Shown here one piece after another: positions 46,495 through 58,659 of a stretch of DNA of 64,000 bases. The DNA comes from Ischnura elegans (Eukaryota > Arthropoda > Insecta > Odonata > Coenagrionidae). The stretch's first letter is position 1. Each line of letters opens with the position of its first letter. A model generated the notes under the pieces. That model saw only the letters and a list, made by a program, of their open reading frames with translations, was not told the origin of the DNA and searched no databases. The DNA lies in the NCBI RefSeq assembly GCF_921293095.1, contig NC_060251.1, positions 65,303,585-65,367,584 of the forward strand, read 5' to 3'. The position numbers and the translations under genes were made by a program.

Positions 46495-47610
46495 CTGTAA
46501 AAAAGGAAATTACTTGTCGTTAATATATTGAAATAATTCTGAATCAACCACATACCATAATTAATACAATGCTCAGCTCACTCTTTGTTGACTCAAAATT
46601 ATGTATAAAAGTTTTGATTCAATTAAGTATTTATTGCCATATATTCAGTACTGGGCAGGTTCTGAAACTGAATGAGAAATAATGTTTAATTACGGGGGCC
46701 TTCATAATTTGTTATTCTTTTAAAGAAATATCTTTCCACTTAATTGGGAACGATGTACAGGTCAGATATGGAAATGCAGAAACAGTATTTTTCTTGTTTT
46801 CATAGTGGTATTGTGCTGTGAATTGTCGGTGCAAGTTTATGAAAAAGGAATATAAACAGCATGCACTCTCGATTTCCATTATTTTCATCTGTCAGCAATG
46901 ATGTAAAAATAATTTGAGTTGAACCCCTGCTTTATGGCAGGTTCATGTTACAATGATTTCACTGTAGATATGTACTTTAGACATTTTAAGGGATTTTGCA
47001 TACAGTGACTTCCTAATCTCAAAGCAAATTTTCAATGCTGTTTAAACACATTCTGAGTTATTCGACCTTCTATGGATACATATTATTGATGATTTTCATA
47101 GAATATATTAATTTATTAGGCTATTGGAGTTTTGGGTTTATGCTTAGGGATGATGATATTCACTTTAAATATTAATCTTACACAACTCGGTAGAAATGAA
47201 AATAATTGCTGCCACTGTAGACTGTTTGCAGAACACCTTTTCTGGTTATAACTTTATCTATTCCATCAGAGTGAGAACTTCTTACCATTGGACTATACTT
47301 TTTATGAAGCGTAAAGCCTGAATGGGCCATATTTTTTTAAGAGCTTTAAACGAGCCAGTTCTCCCAGATTGAATATTTCTTGCTTGATATTGGGCATCTC
47401 CCTGATTATCTTTCTTAACACTGCTAAGTCATGGCTAACAAACCCTGAAAGTTCAAAATTACAAAACTCAAGTGGCAACCTACATATACATAGCTACAGC
47501 TTTTAGGAATTTGCAATTTAAAATAGGCACAGGGGTTGGCATTCAATTGGAGGCTTAGGCTCCAATTAATTTCTCAGTTCATTTTATGGGACAGCAATAT
47601 CTATGCTATC
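46495..47610. other. Upstream flank of the Pro/His-rich gene
   Basis: AT-rich with no recognised gene, repeat or clear core promoter element. The 5' UTR of the minus-strand gene presumably lies in the first few hundred bases. Confidence 0.35.
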
Positions 47611-47613
47611 GGT

Positions 47614-47782
47614 GAATTCTCCTCGGGTTTTCAACCAGGTTAACTCAGTCGTGTAGGCCGACGATTCGGAAGATGACCCCCTTTTTCAATTAATAATTTT
47701 TTTGAAAATAGGATACAAGCCATCTTTTGAAACGTCTGATTATACTACTGAGTTAACCTGGTTGAAAACCCGAGAAGAATTC
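47614..47782. mobile_element. Foldback with 36-bp arms, Penelope-style termini
   Basis: Arms 47614-47649 and 47747-47782 (GAATTCTCCTCGGGTTTTCA..., ending GGTTAACTCAGT) are inverted copies with a single mismatch. The 97-base spacer has GCCGACGATTCGGAAGATGA and GAAACGTCTGATTATAC, text in the style of Penelope termini. No coding body. Confidence 0.6.
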
Positions 47783-48229
47783 ATCTATATAATTCACCTG
47801 GAGAAATTAAATTCATCTATGCTATTGGTTTTCTACCTGATGTCTTGCGTTTTGCAACTTTAAGTATTTAGTTAAAAATAGGTAATAAAAACAGCAATTG
47901 TTACACTCTTTGGTGAGAATTTCTGAAAAGCCCGATCTTAGTTTATTAGTAATGCGTTTTAGGGGTGTTCCGAGAACAGGGTCATTTGCTCCGCTCAATG
48001 TTCCTACATTAAAGGAGGACCCTATCTTTGCTAATCATCTTTGTGCATGCATGTTAGGGTGGGTTGAAAAAATAGTTTATAAAACCCTCCACCAGGGCTC
48101 AGACAATTTTTTAAGTTTAATCTATTTTATTTATTTGAATTAATATTACTTATAGAATAGTGTAAGGATTAATAAAATATCCCTCAGAAAGCCGTAAAAC
48201 TCACAATTTTGAACCATTTATCTTAGTTT

Positions 48230-48355
48230 TTTTTCTGGCGGAGGGCCCTCGCACCTCCCGATTACCCTGGCAGGTATGCCATACACCCAGACATCCCAGT
48301 ATTAGTTGCGCCTGGAACCTCCCCTAGCCTTAATTCCTGGCTGCGCCCCTGGCTC
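48230..48355. mobile_element. hAT-like terminus
   Basis: Inverted, this piece begins CAGGGGCGCAGCCAGGAATT, matching the CAGGGGCGCAGC end of the MITE at 3386-3727. The left end and a target duplication were not found. Confidence 0.45.
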
Positions 48356-48905
48356 AGAGTACATGTAGTGGATTCTCTACAAATACGCTTGTTTCTCAAA
48401 TTTGAAGTATTTACCTCAGGATTTTCTCCGATGTAAACTTTTTATGTTTAGAATGCAGGTAAATGTTGTGAAAGATCTACACAACATCTACACGTACATA
48501 CTACCCCACAATCCATTTCACTAGGCGTGTGGCGGGGGTATGAGGACACCAGCCGTTCACAAATGAAAGGGAAATGCTCTAACGAAATTACGCCTAACAT
48601 TTATTTAAGTCCTTTATTCTCCCGGGGAAAACAAATTCTCACACCTGACCGTTCCGTAAATTATCTCTCGTAATTTATCGTTTCTGTCGGACTTGAGATT
48701 TTCAGTATGAAAATTTCAGTACGATGATGTTAAGTTTCAATCGAGTAATACATCTTAAAAATAGACAAAATACGACGGGACGAGAGGGAGTGATCTGTAT
48801 TCGAAGCCGGTTGAATAACAATGGTAACAAATCCATCTCTATACGATTTACGAACATTAAAAACCGTATTGATATTTAAGCGCGTTGCTGCGATCGGCGG
48901 GAAGT

Positions 48906-49138
48906 CTGTTTTACACCGGGCACGTAATTGCACAATCTAACGTGTGAATGAAGGAGCTGTCAAAATTAAGTCGCGTAAAGCGGTGAATTGTTAGGACGCA
49001 AGCGAGATTGCATGGACGTAATATGGCAAAATAACCAATTTTAATTTCGTTCGTGGATTCGCGCGATTGAACGCCATAATGCGAAATTAATGCAGTTCTA
49101 ATCTGCGCAAATACGTGCCCCGTGTAAAACTCCTTTTA
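48906..49138 (+). mobile_element. MITE, GGCCGTTTTACAC family (copy B)
   Basis: It starts CTGTTTTACACCGGGCACGT, ends TGCCCCGTGTAAAACTCC, and has the family interior (AGCGGTGAATTG, ATATGGCAAAATA, TTAATGCAGTTCTAATCTGC). Both termini are slightly worn. Confidence 0.75.
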
Positions 49139-50339
49139 GTTCCCACTCATTCGCTACCTCTTAGAAATGCATCCACATTTGTTTCCACGGCGCAGCGGAC
49201 ACAATAAGGTCACCATCCTATGACCCTCATTACGGATCATTTGGTCAAAATTCTTCGCCCGCGCGGTGACCTCGGTCAAGGCCTTTCGCGGCGATGCGAA
49301 GCAGGAAATGTTCCCGATCGAGAGGGGTGCTGTGATATTCGCGTCTTCTGCGTCTGATTTTCGTTTGCGCTGGGAGCTGCGTCGCATTTTCAACACTTCA
49401 AAGTTTTTTCGTCCAACCACATTGAAGCATTGTGACTTAGAGTTGAATTCAGAATTATATTTGAGTCCGCCAACTTTCCGTCAACCGTTTCATTACAGCT
49501 ATCTTACCTATAACTAATGATATTTTGCTCAAATATACTGTAGCTCTTCGAAAATAACTGGGCTGGTCAATTAATTTAATAATGCCTTAATATGTTAATT
49601 AAAGTCAATAGTATGGTAGCTATGAATAGTAATGATTCATGTGAAGTTATAATGTAACCAATATAGTTTAATAAACAAATAAAATGAAGTAAATTAATTA
49701 ATAATTCTAATTAATTTTGTATTTACTCAAAGGATTTCTGAACGGAGTATTACCATATTTGATGTACTCGTGACTTAAATGGTAATGAGAGCTTATCAGT
49801 TCATCCCTTCATTCACTGCCAAAAAGGTCGCATCGCACGTCGTAACTGGTGGTGGGGACCGGTAGGATTTGCGCATCTGGGCCGCGTTCGCCACTGAAGT
49901 TGAGGTTATATCATCGCCCTATAACGCCACGGCCAAAAAAATCTTTCTGCAAGAGTAGAACGATAAAAGTAATCCTAAGTTGAATGATACACCTAAGGAG
50001 ACTGGACTATAAAAAAATATATATGTACATGTATAAAACGGCTAGATCAAGGCCATAGGGCTAGATACCAGTTCAGCGCCAGAAAGCACTCATTGCCCGA
50101 AGAACCCTAAAGGGGCAGGGGGTTCAAATCTCGGGTGATACTTCATACACCCTCAAACAGTAATCCTTGGAATTCGTGTGAACCAGGAAAAGAAACTAGC
50201 CTCCCTACGCTGAACATGTGATATTCATGAAATTTTTAAAATATCAAGGGGTGCCCTTATCGAAAAATGAGTCAATCTAATCTTGCATTGACTTAAGTCC
50301 TCCCCTGCTGTTATCAATCCATCATTGAAGTTAATGCTT
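49139..50339. other. Intergenic DNA, possible tRNA-derived SINE piece
   Basis: A GC-richer patch at about 49180-49390 has short opposed frames without recognisable content. Near 50107-50150 GGGGGTTCAAATCTCGGG resembles a pol III B box, so a SINE fragment may lie at about 50040-50180. No gene seen. Confidence 0.3.
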
Positions 50340-50638
50340 AGGTCTCTTGCACACACACCGATTTTGGACGGTTGGTAAAATATCGGCCGTCCACATTCCG
50401 ACAGTGAACAATGGGAGGGCATGAGAGCTTGCACACACACCGATCACGCGCCGGCTCCGAGAAAATGCCGGTTAGCTGCCGTCCATTGTCACTGTTGATC
50501 ACCAGCGCCGGCTCAGAAACATAGCAACTTTTCGTTTGACAGGTAAAAATCCGGCGTGTGTGCAAGCATCGCTTCGCCGGAAAAATATCGGCCGATATTT
50601 CATGGGCCGTCCAAAATCGATGTGTGTGAAAGGGGCCT
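50340..50638. mobile_element. MITE with inverted ends AGG..CCGATTTTGGACGG
   Basis: The left end AGGTCTCTTGCACACACACC and the inverted right end AGGCCCCTTTCACACACATC both run on into CGATTTTGGACGG and then a TATCGGCC block, over about 300 bp. The subterminal CTTGCACACACACCGAT is repeated near 50430. No transposase; target duplication not clear. Confidence 0.65.
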
Positions 50639-51364
50639 CACACTAATAGCCCTATTCGCTATGGATAGAGAGATGCGAGCCCAAAGGGCCGGAATCGCGT
50701 GAGTGAATTTGACCAACATTCCTGGTGTCTTAACCGGCGCCATCGCCTCTCGGTTGCGCTCTGCATTGGGGCCGGAGTTATGCTCAGAGCTGCTTATCAA
50801 AGCCCCTTCAGGAGTGAATATAAAGGTGTAGGCCCAGTGGGCTACCTGGGTCCGGGTGTAGTCTGGGGTGAGTTCTACCTTCACCCATCTAAACTGACCT
50901 TCGGGTCTAAATAATAAGTGAGTGAGCGAGAAGGGGTTAATGCAGGCCTTGTGACGTCTGCACTCCGGTTGATATTGAGACCAACTGCCTCAGTGGTGAA
51001 GCATACGAATTGGCGTATCTGCGTACGTTCATGATCTGAGGCTAAAACCGTCACCGATGATTTCCATTACCCTGCCCATCGCACAACCCCAGTGCACCAT
51101 CCGGGCTCGCCGCTGCAAGCGCGAGGCGCCGACCCATTTCGGGAGGAATGCAGGCGACTGAGACGCCGCCACACGAGGGAAGTGGGTGGGCGGAGGGGAC
51201 TGCAAGAGGACATGAGGAACTGGGGGGAAGGGGTCGCATTCGGTGGTTGCCAACAGCCCAAGGCGACGACGCAAATCGAATAATGCTGCTTCCAATCCAT
51301 CTCTGGTATGTTATGGCATTTGGAGGAGGCAACCGACAGCTAAGATCATTTTGCGCCATGACGG
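50639..51364. other. CpG-rich unassigned stretch
   Basis: This is much richer in GC and CpG than its surroundings, with several overlapping frames on both strands that cancel as shadows. GTAGGCCCAGTGGGCTACCT near 50830 may belong to a pol III-type repeat. No gene or named repeat. Confidence 0.3.
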
Positions 51365-51592
51365 AAGGGTTTGGAAGGAAAGGTGGAGAGATACCCGGCG
51401 AAGTTATTAGTCTGCTCTTAACGAAATGCGCCTAGGGGACTACGCCTCATCGTCCTATCCAACGGACGGAGTGTCCTGCATCAAGCGTTCAAGCAGGGAT
51501 CGGGCAGTCTCTGAAAATTCTCTGCCACCGCCGAGATTTGAACCCTAGCCCACGGTGAGGGAAGCCACCGCACCTACCCGATCCCCATCTAT
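51365..51592 (-). mobile_element. tRNA-derived SINE
   Basis: On the minus strand GGTAGGTGCGGTGG (A-box-like) precedes GGGTTCAAATCTC (B box, complement 51531-51543). The body continues with CGTAGTCCCCTAGGCGCATT and ends near CTCTCCACC at about 51380. It is different from the SINE at 28720-28952. Confidence 0.6.
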
Positions 51593-51599
51593 TCCTTGT

Positions 51600-51840
51600 T
51601 AATAATAACATTAGTAGATTTCTAATGTTTTGGAGGAAAGAATGTTAGGAAAGCGTGGGAGGAGAAGAAAGGGAATAGGATTTAAAGTTAGAATGAAATG
51701 AAACTAACTATTTTGAATAAAAAGGGAAGTCGAATTTGAGAGGGGTGAGAGGCGGAAGTGATTCGCGAAATCCTCCTTGTGAACCTAATTCAACCGTGGA
51801 ATGCTTTAGTAATATTTTTCTTAGACAACGTCTCAGGCCC
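51600..51840 (+). mobile_element. LINE 3' tail (copy 2 of 3)
   Basis: Text such as AGGAAAGCGTGGGAGGAGAA and GATTCGCGAAATCCTCCTTG, followed by CCTAATTCAACCGTGGAATG, parallels the tail at 54540-54700 (GATTCACAAAATGCTTCCTG, then CCTAACTTCACCACTGGAAT) and continues the 23605-24160 tail family. Non-coding remnant. Confidence 0.6.
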
Positions 51841-54400
51841 CCCTAGAAAATTAGAAAATGGCTGGAGTTTAAACAAGAATAAATTTTTATCCTAGTAATT
51901 TTCTAAGTATTTCTGGGAAATTATCTTTTAGTGGATATTATCTCTTGTTTTGCTCAAGAGCAAGAGTCTCGGAGGAGAACAGCAGGACTCAACTATTGCA
52001 GTACAGTAAAACAATAGGGAAATAGGAGATACCAAAAGAAAAATGTGCAGAAGGATAAAAAATTATATATCCAACCTTTGGGACAATGCTCCCCTCGAAT
52101 TACATCCGAACTCATTTGACTCTAGTATCTTCGATGGATACGAAAATGCTTGGCGAAAGTTTAACATCTCCTGTTTATCAGTAAATATACGAATTTATCG
52201 ATGCATGTGAATTTAAGGTCGGTTTATCATTCTTATCAGTTCATTATTTATCTTTATAATCCGTCTTTGTCGAAAGACTTCAATTTATCAATCCGAAATT
52301 ATGAGATTAGTGGGTGAATCTCCTAAAATTTTCCCTATTTAAATAATAATTTTAGGAGAGACTGGCACTTTTGTAATGATAACATTATTGAATTAATCGT
52401 CATAAATGTGATTTTAAAGATAGTGTCATAAATTGAAAACAGTAGAGGAAAGTTTAATTTTTGGTTAATATTATGTCATGATTTCTGGATATTATTTACC
52501 AGCAATTTATTACTTATCCCAGGTTATAATTTTTTAATAAGGGCTAATATTCTTCACGTCTTTTTACCCCTGCCATGTAGCTAAATTTAGAACCACGTAA
52601 TCGAAATAGCGAACTTATACCATCTATCGCCGTTTTCAGCTTCCTATGACATCGATTGCGATGGATTGCTGTTTCCGATCTAGGTAACTACGCAACTGTA
52701 TTCAACCTCAAGGGTTACAATCGAAACTTAAGCGAAAATCAAAAGAAATTCGGAAGAGTTTTGAGTTGATCATCTTCTTGTGTACTCCATGCTTTTAAAG
52801 AGGAAATTAGCTGTAGTTCATTTTATAATTTAACGAGAACGGATTGTGTGATTATACTGCAGCGTCAACAAGAGTCGATTTCATTTGAAATGAGGGATGT
52901 ATGGCAGTAATTATTATGTTAATGGTTTTGATATAGTTGCACTTAAATACCCGGAAATTAATAATGGAGATTTAGTATTTTGATGATAATATGAAGTAGT
53001 GCTGTGTTTGCGGATTTAGTATGTAGAACCACGAAATGGGAAATGAAAATTTACTTTGTTCGTACTCTCCTCACTGATAATTCATTCTCAGCCATGGTTT
53101 CGGCAGTATTTTTACATACTGTTGTCGACGTTGTATTTTCAAAACCAAGGTGGGGAATAAAGTAGTAGTGCTGAGTGAATTTTTATTTCCTCTGATTTAA
53201 GATATTAAAACCAGGCATATTGAAGCTTATATTCTGTCGAATGTAATATTTATGCTGTAAATCTTTTGTATTTGTTACTATTTTCTGATCGTATAAACTA
53301 GCTGATTTTTTCTGTAAAGTCTTTAGGACCTTGTTATTGTTAGGACCTCTTTTATTCATATATCCCGCGTTATGTAAACTGATTGAGGGATGTTTTAAGT
53401 GACCTCATTACCCATGCACCATCCACGATCGGATTTTCTATAAATATCAATCCGGGTGAGCATTAAATCGTCCGCAGCCTTGTTTTAGAGCCTCATTTAC
53501 GTGGAGTGGTCGTCTTGCGAGTCGAGGGGAAGAGAGACCGTAGGTAAGGAAGGTTGCCCGGCGACCTTGATATAGGCAAGGGTCTCCCGCCCCCTCTATC
53601 CATCTCGTCCCCCATTCCCTTTGGTGTTTGCACTGCTTGCCCATAGAGGGCCCCCCGCCCCACTTTGCTATCCATGCTATCATACCAATATTATTGCTAT
53701 CCATGATGGTAAACTTAATAATTTGGAATGCACTTCCGTTTAATTTACGTCTTTTTCAGTATATAACCACCGTCAATCATATGAATAAAGAATGCAAATA
53801 AGTTAAATGGATGATAATAATAAATGTTACAAATGCGACGACAAATGCTTTTATTAAAGGAGCATGAGGCGTACCTTAGAACTGTTTCGATTTTTCCTTT
53901 TTTTTTAACTTTCACGGGGAAGGTGATTTACTTTGTTCATTTTATCGTGTTAATTTTGTATATGCCTTAGTTTTATTTTTTTGCGTTTCACCAGGGCATG
54001 CGTTGAAATATGGCGGTTCTACAAGCCAATGGCCAGAGCAGCATATTGATTATTATTAATATCATTATAATTAGGGAACTAATACTATGAATGGCTCATT
54101 TGCATGATCATAAAGTTTTTTTTTTCAAATTCCCTCATCACTAGAAAAAAGCGTTTAAAGGGCTTGTAGGTGAAAATAATAATCATTGTGAATTTTTAAT
54201 TGGCTCATCGCAGAAAAAATATTTTAGCGCTGAATAAGTGATATGTAAAAGGAAGTAATAAGGCCACTGTGAAGTATGGGCGAATTTTTTATTATTTAAA
54301 AAATAATTATCATCACCTCTCTAATAACAGCACATTTGAGGCCTTTACATCAGGAGATTATAGCAATCAATAACGATGGACCATGGTTAGGGTCAATCTA
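51841..54400. other. Intergenic DNA
   Basis: AT-rich without a recognised gene. A GC-rich patch at about 53440-53660 carries overlapping frames (for example RRPLHVNEALKQGCGRF) that look like repeat by-products. Near 54410-54470 a minus-strand CGGATTTGACTCCCGCC may be a SINE B box. Confidence 0.3.
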
Positions 54401-54539
54401 TCTTGGCGGGAGTCAAATCCGGTTCTTTCGGTTTGGTAGGCGAGGTCTTTAAATCACCCTCACCGAGGTCGGCATATGACATTAGTTTTTTTTATTAATA
54501 GTGATAAATTTATTAGATTTTTAAAACATTGGCATTATA

Positions 54540-54700
54540 ATGGGATTTGGTTGGGGTGTTGGATCATATAGAATGAGAAAGAGTAGGCCTTGTTTTGAAT
54601 TGAAGAAGGAAGCCCAATTTGGGAGGGGAGAGAGAGGCTGGGGCGATTCACAAAATGCTTCCTGCAGACCTAACTTCACCACTGGAATATTTTAGTAACA
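54540..54700 (+). mobile_element. LINE 3' tail (copy 3 of 3)
   Basis: It reads RMRKSRPCFELKKEAQFGRG in one frame, matching the CxPYCELKRES region of the 23605-24160 copy, and shares the following non-coding text with 51600-51840. Confidence 0.6.
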
Positions 54701-55039
54701 ATTTTGTGTGGAATTTGTGCGAAAATTCCATAGAGAGAAAATAATGAAGACCGTGCTCGAGGCGAATGATTTCCTCTCTGAGCTCAATTTGTGCATTGCG
54801 GGTGACTCCGTAAAGTTATCATCACGTCTAGTCCCGGTATACTTAAATTCTGTGCGGAAAAGTGAGAAAATTTCTGTTAGACTTTTGATTGGCCCCCTTC
54901 ATTCTACAAGAATTAAATTCCTTATCACGTCACAGAAATTGCTGCCGTTGATTGGCTCGCTCAAAAAAAAAATAGCTTATATTATTAAATTTCGCACTCC
55001 AACGTTCTATGACATTAGTGTGTCGCGGGATCCTGTGAG

Positions 55040-55340
55040 AGGTTAATCGGCTCATTGGGTGCAGATTAAGAAGCGAGGCATTTTCAGGAGCCGCGTGTGC
55101 CAGTGATTACTGGGAGGCGCGTTTCTGATTCATAGGCGTCATTGATCTTGCCGTGCTGCATGCGATGCCGCTCATGCCAGACCGGTCGAGTGACACCGAT
55201 CGAAAGGAGGGGGCGGGGCTGCCGGTGGAGGTGTGGAAGTGACGTTACTCTGGAGATGGGACAGTTTCGTTTCTAAGAACGTCACAACGTGACTCTCAGC
55301 TGGCTCCCGTGCTCCAACTCCATGACGCAACCAAAACTTC
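55040..55340. promoter_or_regulatory. CpG-rich, promoter-like patch
   Basis: It contains a GC box (GGGGGCGGGGC near 55210), TGACGTTACT (CRE-like, near 55240) and many CpGs in an AT-rich setting. No first exon could be assigned to it on either strand, so promoter function is only a suggestion. Confidence 0.25.
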
Positions 55341-55504
55341 CGATGGTACTTTGACCTAATAACTCATATACTGTTTACATGATCTATTTCTACAGACAGC
55401 AGCGGATCTAGGATAGGGACAAGGGGGATCTCCTCTTATTTAATTATACCGGGACTAGCCGCGGTAATAACTTTTTACGGAGTCACGCGCAAAGCACAAA
55501 TAGT

Positions 55505-55677
55505 GCGAAAAATCCACAGAGGAAAAATCATTCGCCTTGACCGGGATTCGAGCCCGGATCCACAGGGGAGAATGACGCCTCGGTAGCTTAACTGGCTAAA
55601 GCACTCGGCCGGAAATCGAGGGATCCGGGTTCGAATCCCGGTCAAGGCGAATGATTTTTCCGCAGTGGATTTTTCGC
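55505..55677. repeat. Near-perfect 57-bp inverted repeat enclosing a tRNA-like sequence
   Basis: Arms 55505-55561 and 55621-55677 agree at 54 of 57 positions when inverted (outer GCGAAAAATCCAC, inner TTGACCGGGATTCGA). Each arm includes the T-arm and 3' acceptor half of the tRNA-like sequence at 55577-55649, so pol III B boxes point both ways. The 59-base centre holds the remaining tRNA 5' half. Confidence 0.85.
55577..55649 (+). tRNA. tRNA-like sequence, anticodon loop CC-GGA-AA (probable pseudo-tRNA)
   Basis: A 73-base cloverleaf can be drawn: acceptor GCCTCGG / TCAAGGC with one C-A mismatch and one G-T pair; D stem GCTT/AAGC; anticodon stem CTCGG/TCGAG with 7-base loop CCGGAAA; T arm CCGGG-TTCGAAT-CCCGG. 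The triplet in anticodon position is GGA (Ser), but the variable loop is short (GGATC) and position 33 is C rather than U, both unlike a working tRNA-Ser. Its 3' half is repeated inverted just upstream. I take it as a tRNA-derived repeat, not a translation tRNA. Confidence 0.5.
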
Positions 55678-55859
55678 AGGATCTCCTCTCCTGTATATAT
55701 TGGACAACTGAATAAAATTACCATTTAACTAGTGTAAATTGGATACCCAATGAGGGGGAGGGCTATAGCTCCCTTAGCTCCTCTCTGGATCCTCCACTGT
55801 GCACTGAATATCCCACGAGAAGCCTTTAGGGTGTTCTCTGGGCGTAACCAATCACCATC

Positions 55860-56100
55860 ATGCAGTAGGTATGCAACAGGATTCCCACATACACAAGACA
55901 CGGTTATAAAAAACAAACATAATAAAAAACAAATTCATGCAGGTGGTGTTAGCTCCCACCAGCATGCATTATGCAACAGGATCTCCACGTGCACACGAAA
56001 CGGTTGTAAAAAAACCCGCGTAATAATAAAAACAATTTATGCCCATTCATGTTGGTAGTGTGAGCTCCCACAAATGTGCATTGCTCCATGCAACCCGATA
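55860..56100. repeat. Imperfect tandem repeat, about 100-117 bp, 2-3 copies
   Basis: ATGCAACAGGATTCCCACAT (55871), ATGCAACAGGATCTCCACGT (55971) and ATGCAACCCGATACCACAAC (56088) begin successive units that also share CACGGTTATAAAAAA/CGGTTGTAAAAAA and TTAGCTCCCACC/GTGAGCTCCCAC. Confidence 0.75.
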
Positions 56101-56879
56101 CCACAACACAAATACAATGCCATTGAAAGCCAAATTGACCCGAAAGCCAAGCCATGCTCACCTATTCTGAGGTGTCTACCAACTGGGTATAACTTGAAAT
56201 TCGGGAATTCCATTCAGTCGGAAAAAAACGGAAAATTTAGGATTTTTTACTGGAAAATGCGTCACTTACTGTGTACACCCATTTATCGATTAACACTGGA
56301 GTGCTTCCAGAAAATTTAAATGCTAACAAGAGCAACAGCCGATGGCCAATTTCCCGTTGTACTCATATGTTAAGCTCAATTCGTTTTGCTTGCGATGGAT
56401 TCCGCTCACAGTAAGAGGATGTAATTGGCACAATTTTTTTAAAAGTTTCTTTAGAGGAATATTTTCATTCTATCCGACAAGTTCACCTCCTATGATAGTT
56501 CTATCATTTGGTGCAAAATTATTGTCAAATACTATTAAAAAATTCTTTTATTTTTTTGGGACATGGATTTATATGAAAGATAGTGAAATACCTACAGATT
56601 TAAATATTTATGTGAATGAGCTTGATATTCAGAGAAAGTTACCCTGTTTTTTCATCCTGACCTCTGGCGAATTTTGAAGGGGAGGGAAAAGGAAAGACTA
56701 TGAGATTTTTGTCGATGCTAATAATTATGATTATAATAGTAGAGGTTTAGAAACCGAGCGTTGTATACTGCTGACGCGTCGCCTCGACTTTACTCCCAAG
56801 TGGAAGCCCGATATAAGGAAAAAGGTATGAAATGAATGAAAAATTTCAAAAACTTTTTTTCAGAGGACCAGAAAGCCTT

Positions 56880-57275
56880 CCTTTAACACCTAAAAGAGAC
56901 CTACTGTAGGAAACTGAACATTAGCTCGTTACCAATATTAGCTCGTTTTATTTACATGGGGCAAAAATTATTTCATCTACTGCCCGCTAGAATTAAAAAA
57001 ATAAAACCACAAATGTCATGTTGAGACTTGCTAAAGACTGGCTCTTCTCGCAAGAAACAGTTGAAAATTTATTTTGATGTTATTTACATAAAACACTAAT
57101 GTATCATTTACTGCATTATTATGCTTATTGGCATACATTTTGTTACTTGATGGTGGCTCAATTCTGGTCCTATGACCTTCGAGAACACCTAAAGCTCCTT
57201 CTCTTTTTTCATTGTATTAAGATGTAAAAAACAAATGTAGGAGTAATAAATAATTATTATTGTTATTATTATATT
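56880..57275 (+). mobile_element. LINE 3' end fragment with ATT tail
   Basis: A broken frame gives MGQKLFHLLPARIKKIKP, the HGAKLFNLLP...I motif near the C-terminus of CR1/Jockey-type LINEs. It ends in AATAAATAATTATTATTGTT with further ATT units, the tail type of the LINEs at 8320 and 16700. Confidence 0.65.
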
Positions 57276-58659
57276 ATTTCGATAAATATAATTTATAAAT
57301 ATACGGTTTATTCGCATATGCAGTTCTTATAGTATGGACTGATAATTTTAGGAGTACCACGTGTGTGTTTACCTTTCCTCAATCTTTCATATCACCATCT
57401 TCTCTTCTGGGACTATCTCTTTGCACACACCTGAAGATTAGGCCAATTAAGTTTCTGAACGTGGACGAAAAACGATAGCCAAAATATCTTGATGAGGAAA
57501 CGAGAAAAAGATTCTCCAAGGTTTGGAATCCAGGTACAGATATTTGGCTTACGAACTTTGGTAGCGTAGTATCTGTAGATTGGCTAGGAAAGCCAATTGG
57601 CCGTGGTTCGATATTCCCTCTCAGTGAATTTACTCCCATAAATGTTAATGGTTATGTACCGATAAAGAAATTACATTTGGGAAGTGAACGTGATTGGACT
57701 GCTTAGAAAGTTTGAGGTTTGACTCTCAATAGCGTCGAAATATGAAAGACAATTTTAAATAAGATCGTAAGCTTTCCCGGAGAACAAGTTGAAGAAATTC
57801 TTCTCGGGTGCTTGAAATTCCCTTGGCTCTCGACGTCGACCCTTCCCACGGCCATTGAGATTTTAACCGGTAGAAAATCCGACGATAATTCCTTCAACCT
57901 AAAAGACTAATTCCTCTACCGAGTGTCCTGATTTATTGCGCATGGCTAGTTTTCATGGAATATCTAATCGTACTAACACCTGAGACATGTTCTCATATTT
58001 TTTTCTGATTAAGACTATCGAGAAAAACTAATTGCATAAATGAAATTTCAGATTGGTTAAGCCACATCTTGTTTACTTGATGTCTAACTTCCCGATAAGG
58101 AAGCTAGGTAATTTGATATCTCCAGCAATGCTTTGGTTTTGCGTTTACTCGCTCATATACCAAATGCCTAGTGCCCATTTCGTGTCAAACGAATAAACAA
58201 AAATGAGCTTGAGCAAGCTATTAGCGTATTAAGTCATCGCAAGTTGTCAATTATCTAATTGTTTAAACTCTTCTACTCTGTGTAACCCTTCTCTCTCCTT
58301 ACTTATTCTGCTGTATAGATATTTATACTCCTTTATACCCTCAGAAAAACTTCTCATCCTTTTGGTCAACCACTGAAAACGATCTTCGAGTTCATAGTAA
58401 TTGGCGTAAGAAAATATCCTGTGGACTGGGAGTGGAACTACGAACCTTTGCCTTTCCGCTTTGGCTGACACCCAGATCTTCGAACTTCGATAAAGGTGAG
58501 AATCATGGAACTTCGAGAGCATAACGAGGGGTTTACGCAGTGGAAAGGCAAAGGTCCGTGATTATATTCCCAGTTCAGCGGAATTTTTGCTCTTCCAAAT
58601 GTGATGAATGCATTAATTACAGTAAATTACCACTTAAAATCCAATCATTTCATAATTGA
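57276..58659. other. Intergenic DNA with an orphan minus-strand frame
   Basis: Frame 58522-58247 (minus) reads FSYANYYELEDRFQWLTKRM and KEYKYLYSRISKEREGLHRV; I recognise no family. Near 58443 and 58542 CCTTTGCCTTTCC occurs inverted, suggesting a repeat. Frame 57379-57639 (minus) is likewise unassigned. Confidence 0.3.

Larger units (their letters stand above)
55396..55796. mobile_element. hAT-like element interrupted by the tRNA-bearing palindrome
   Basis: The left end CAGCAGCGGATCTAGGATAG and the inverted right end CAGTGGAGGATCCAGAGAGG are of the CAGTGGCGGATC type. The interior is disrupted by the palindrome at 55505-55677. No matching 8-bp flanks were found, so the pairing of the two ends is uncertain. 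Confidence 0.4.

Noticed and set aside
55577-55649. Functional tRNA-Ser(GGA)
   Set aside because: Short variable arm, C at position 33, an acceptor mismatch and an inverted partial copy next door all argue against a working serine tRNA.
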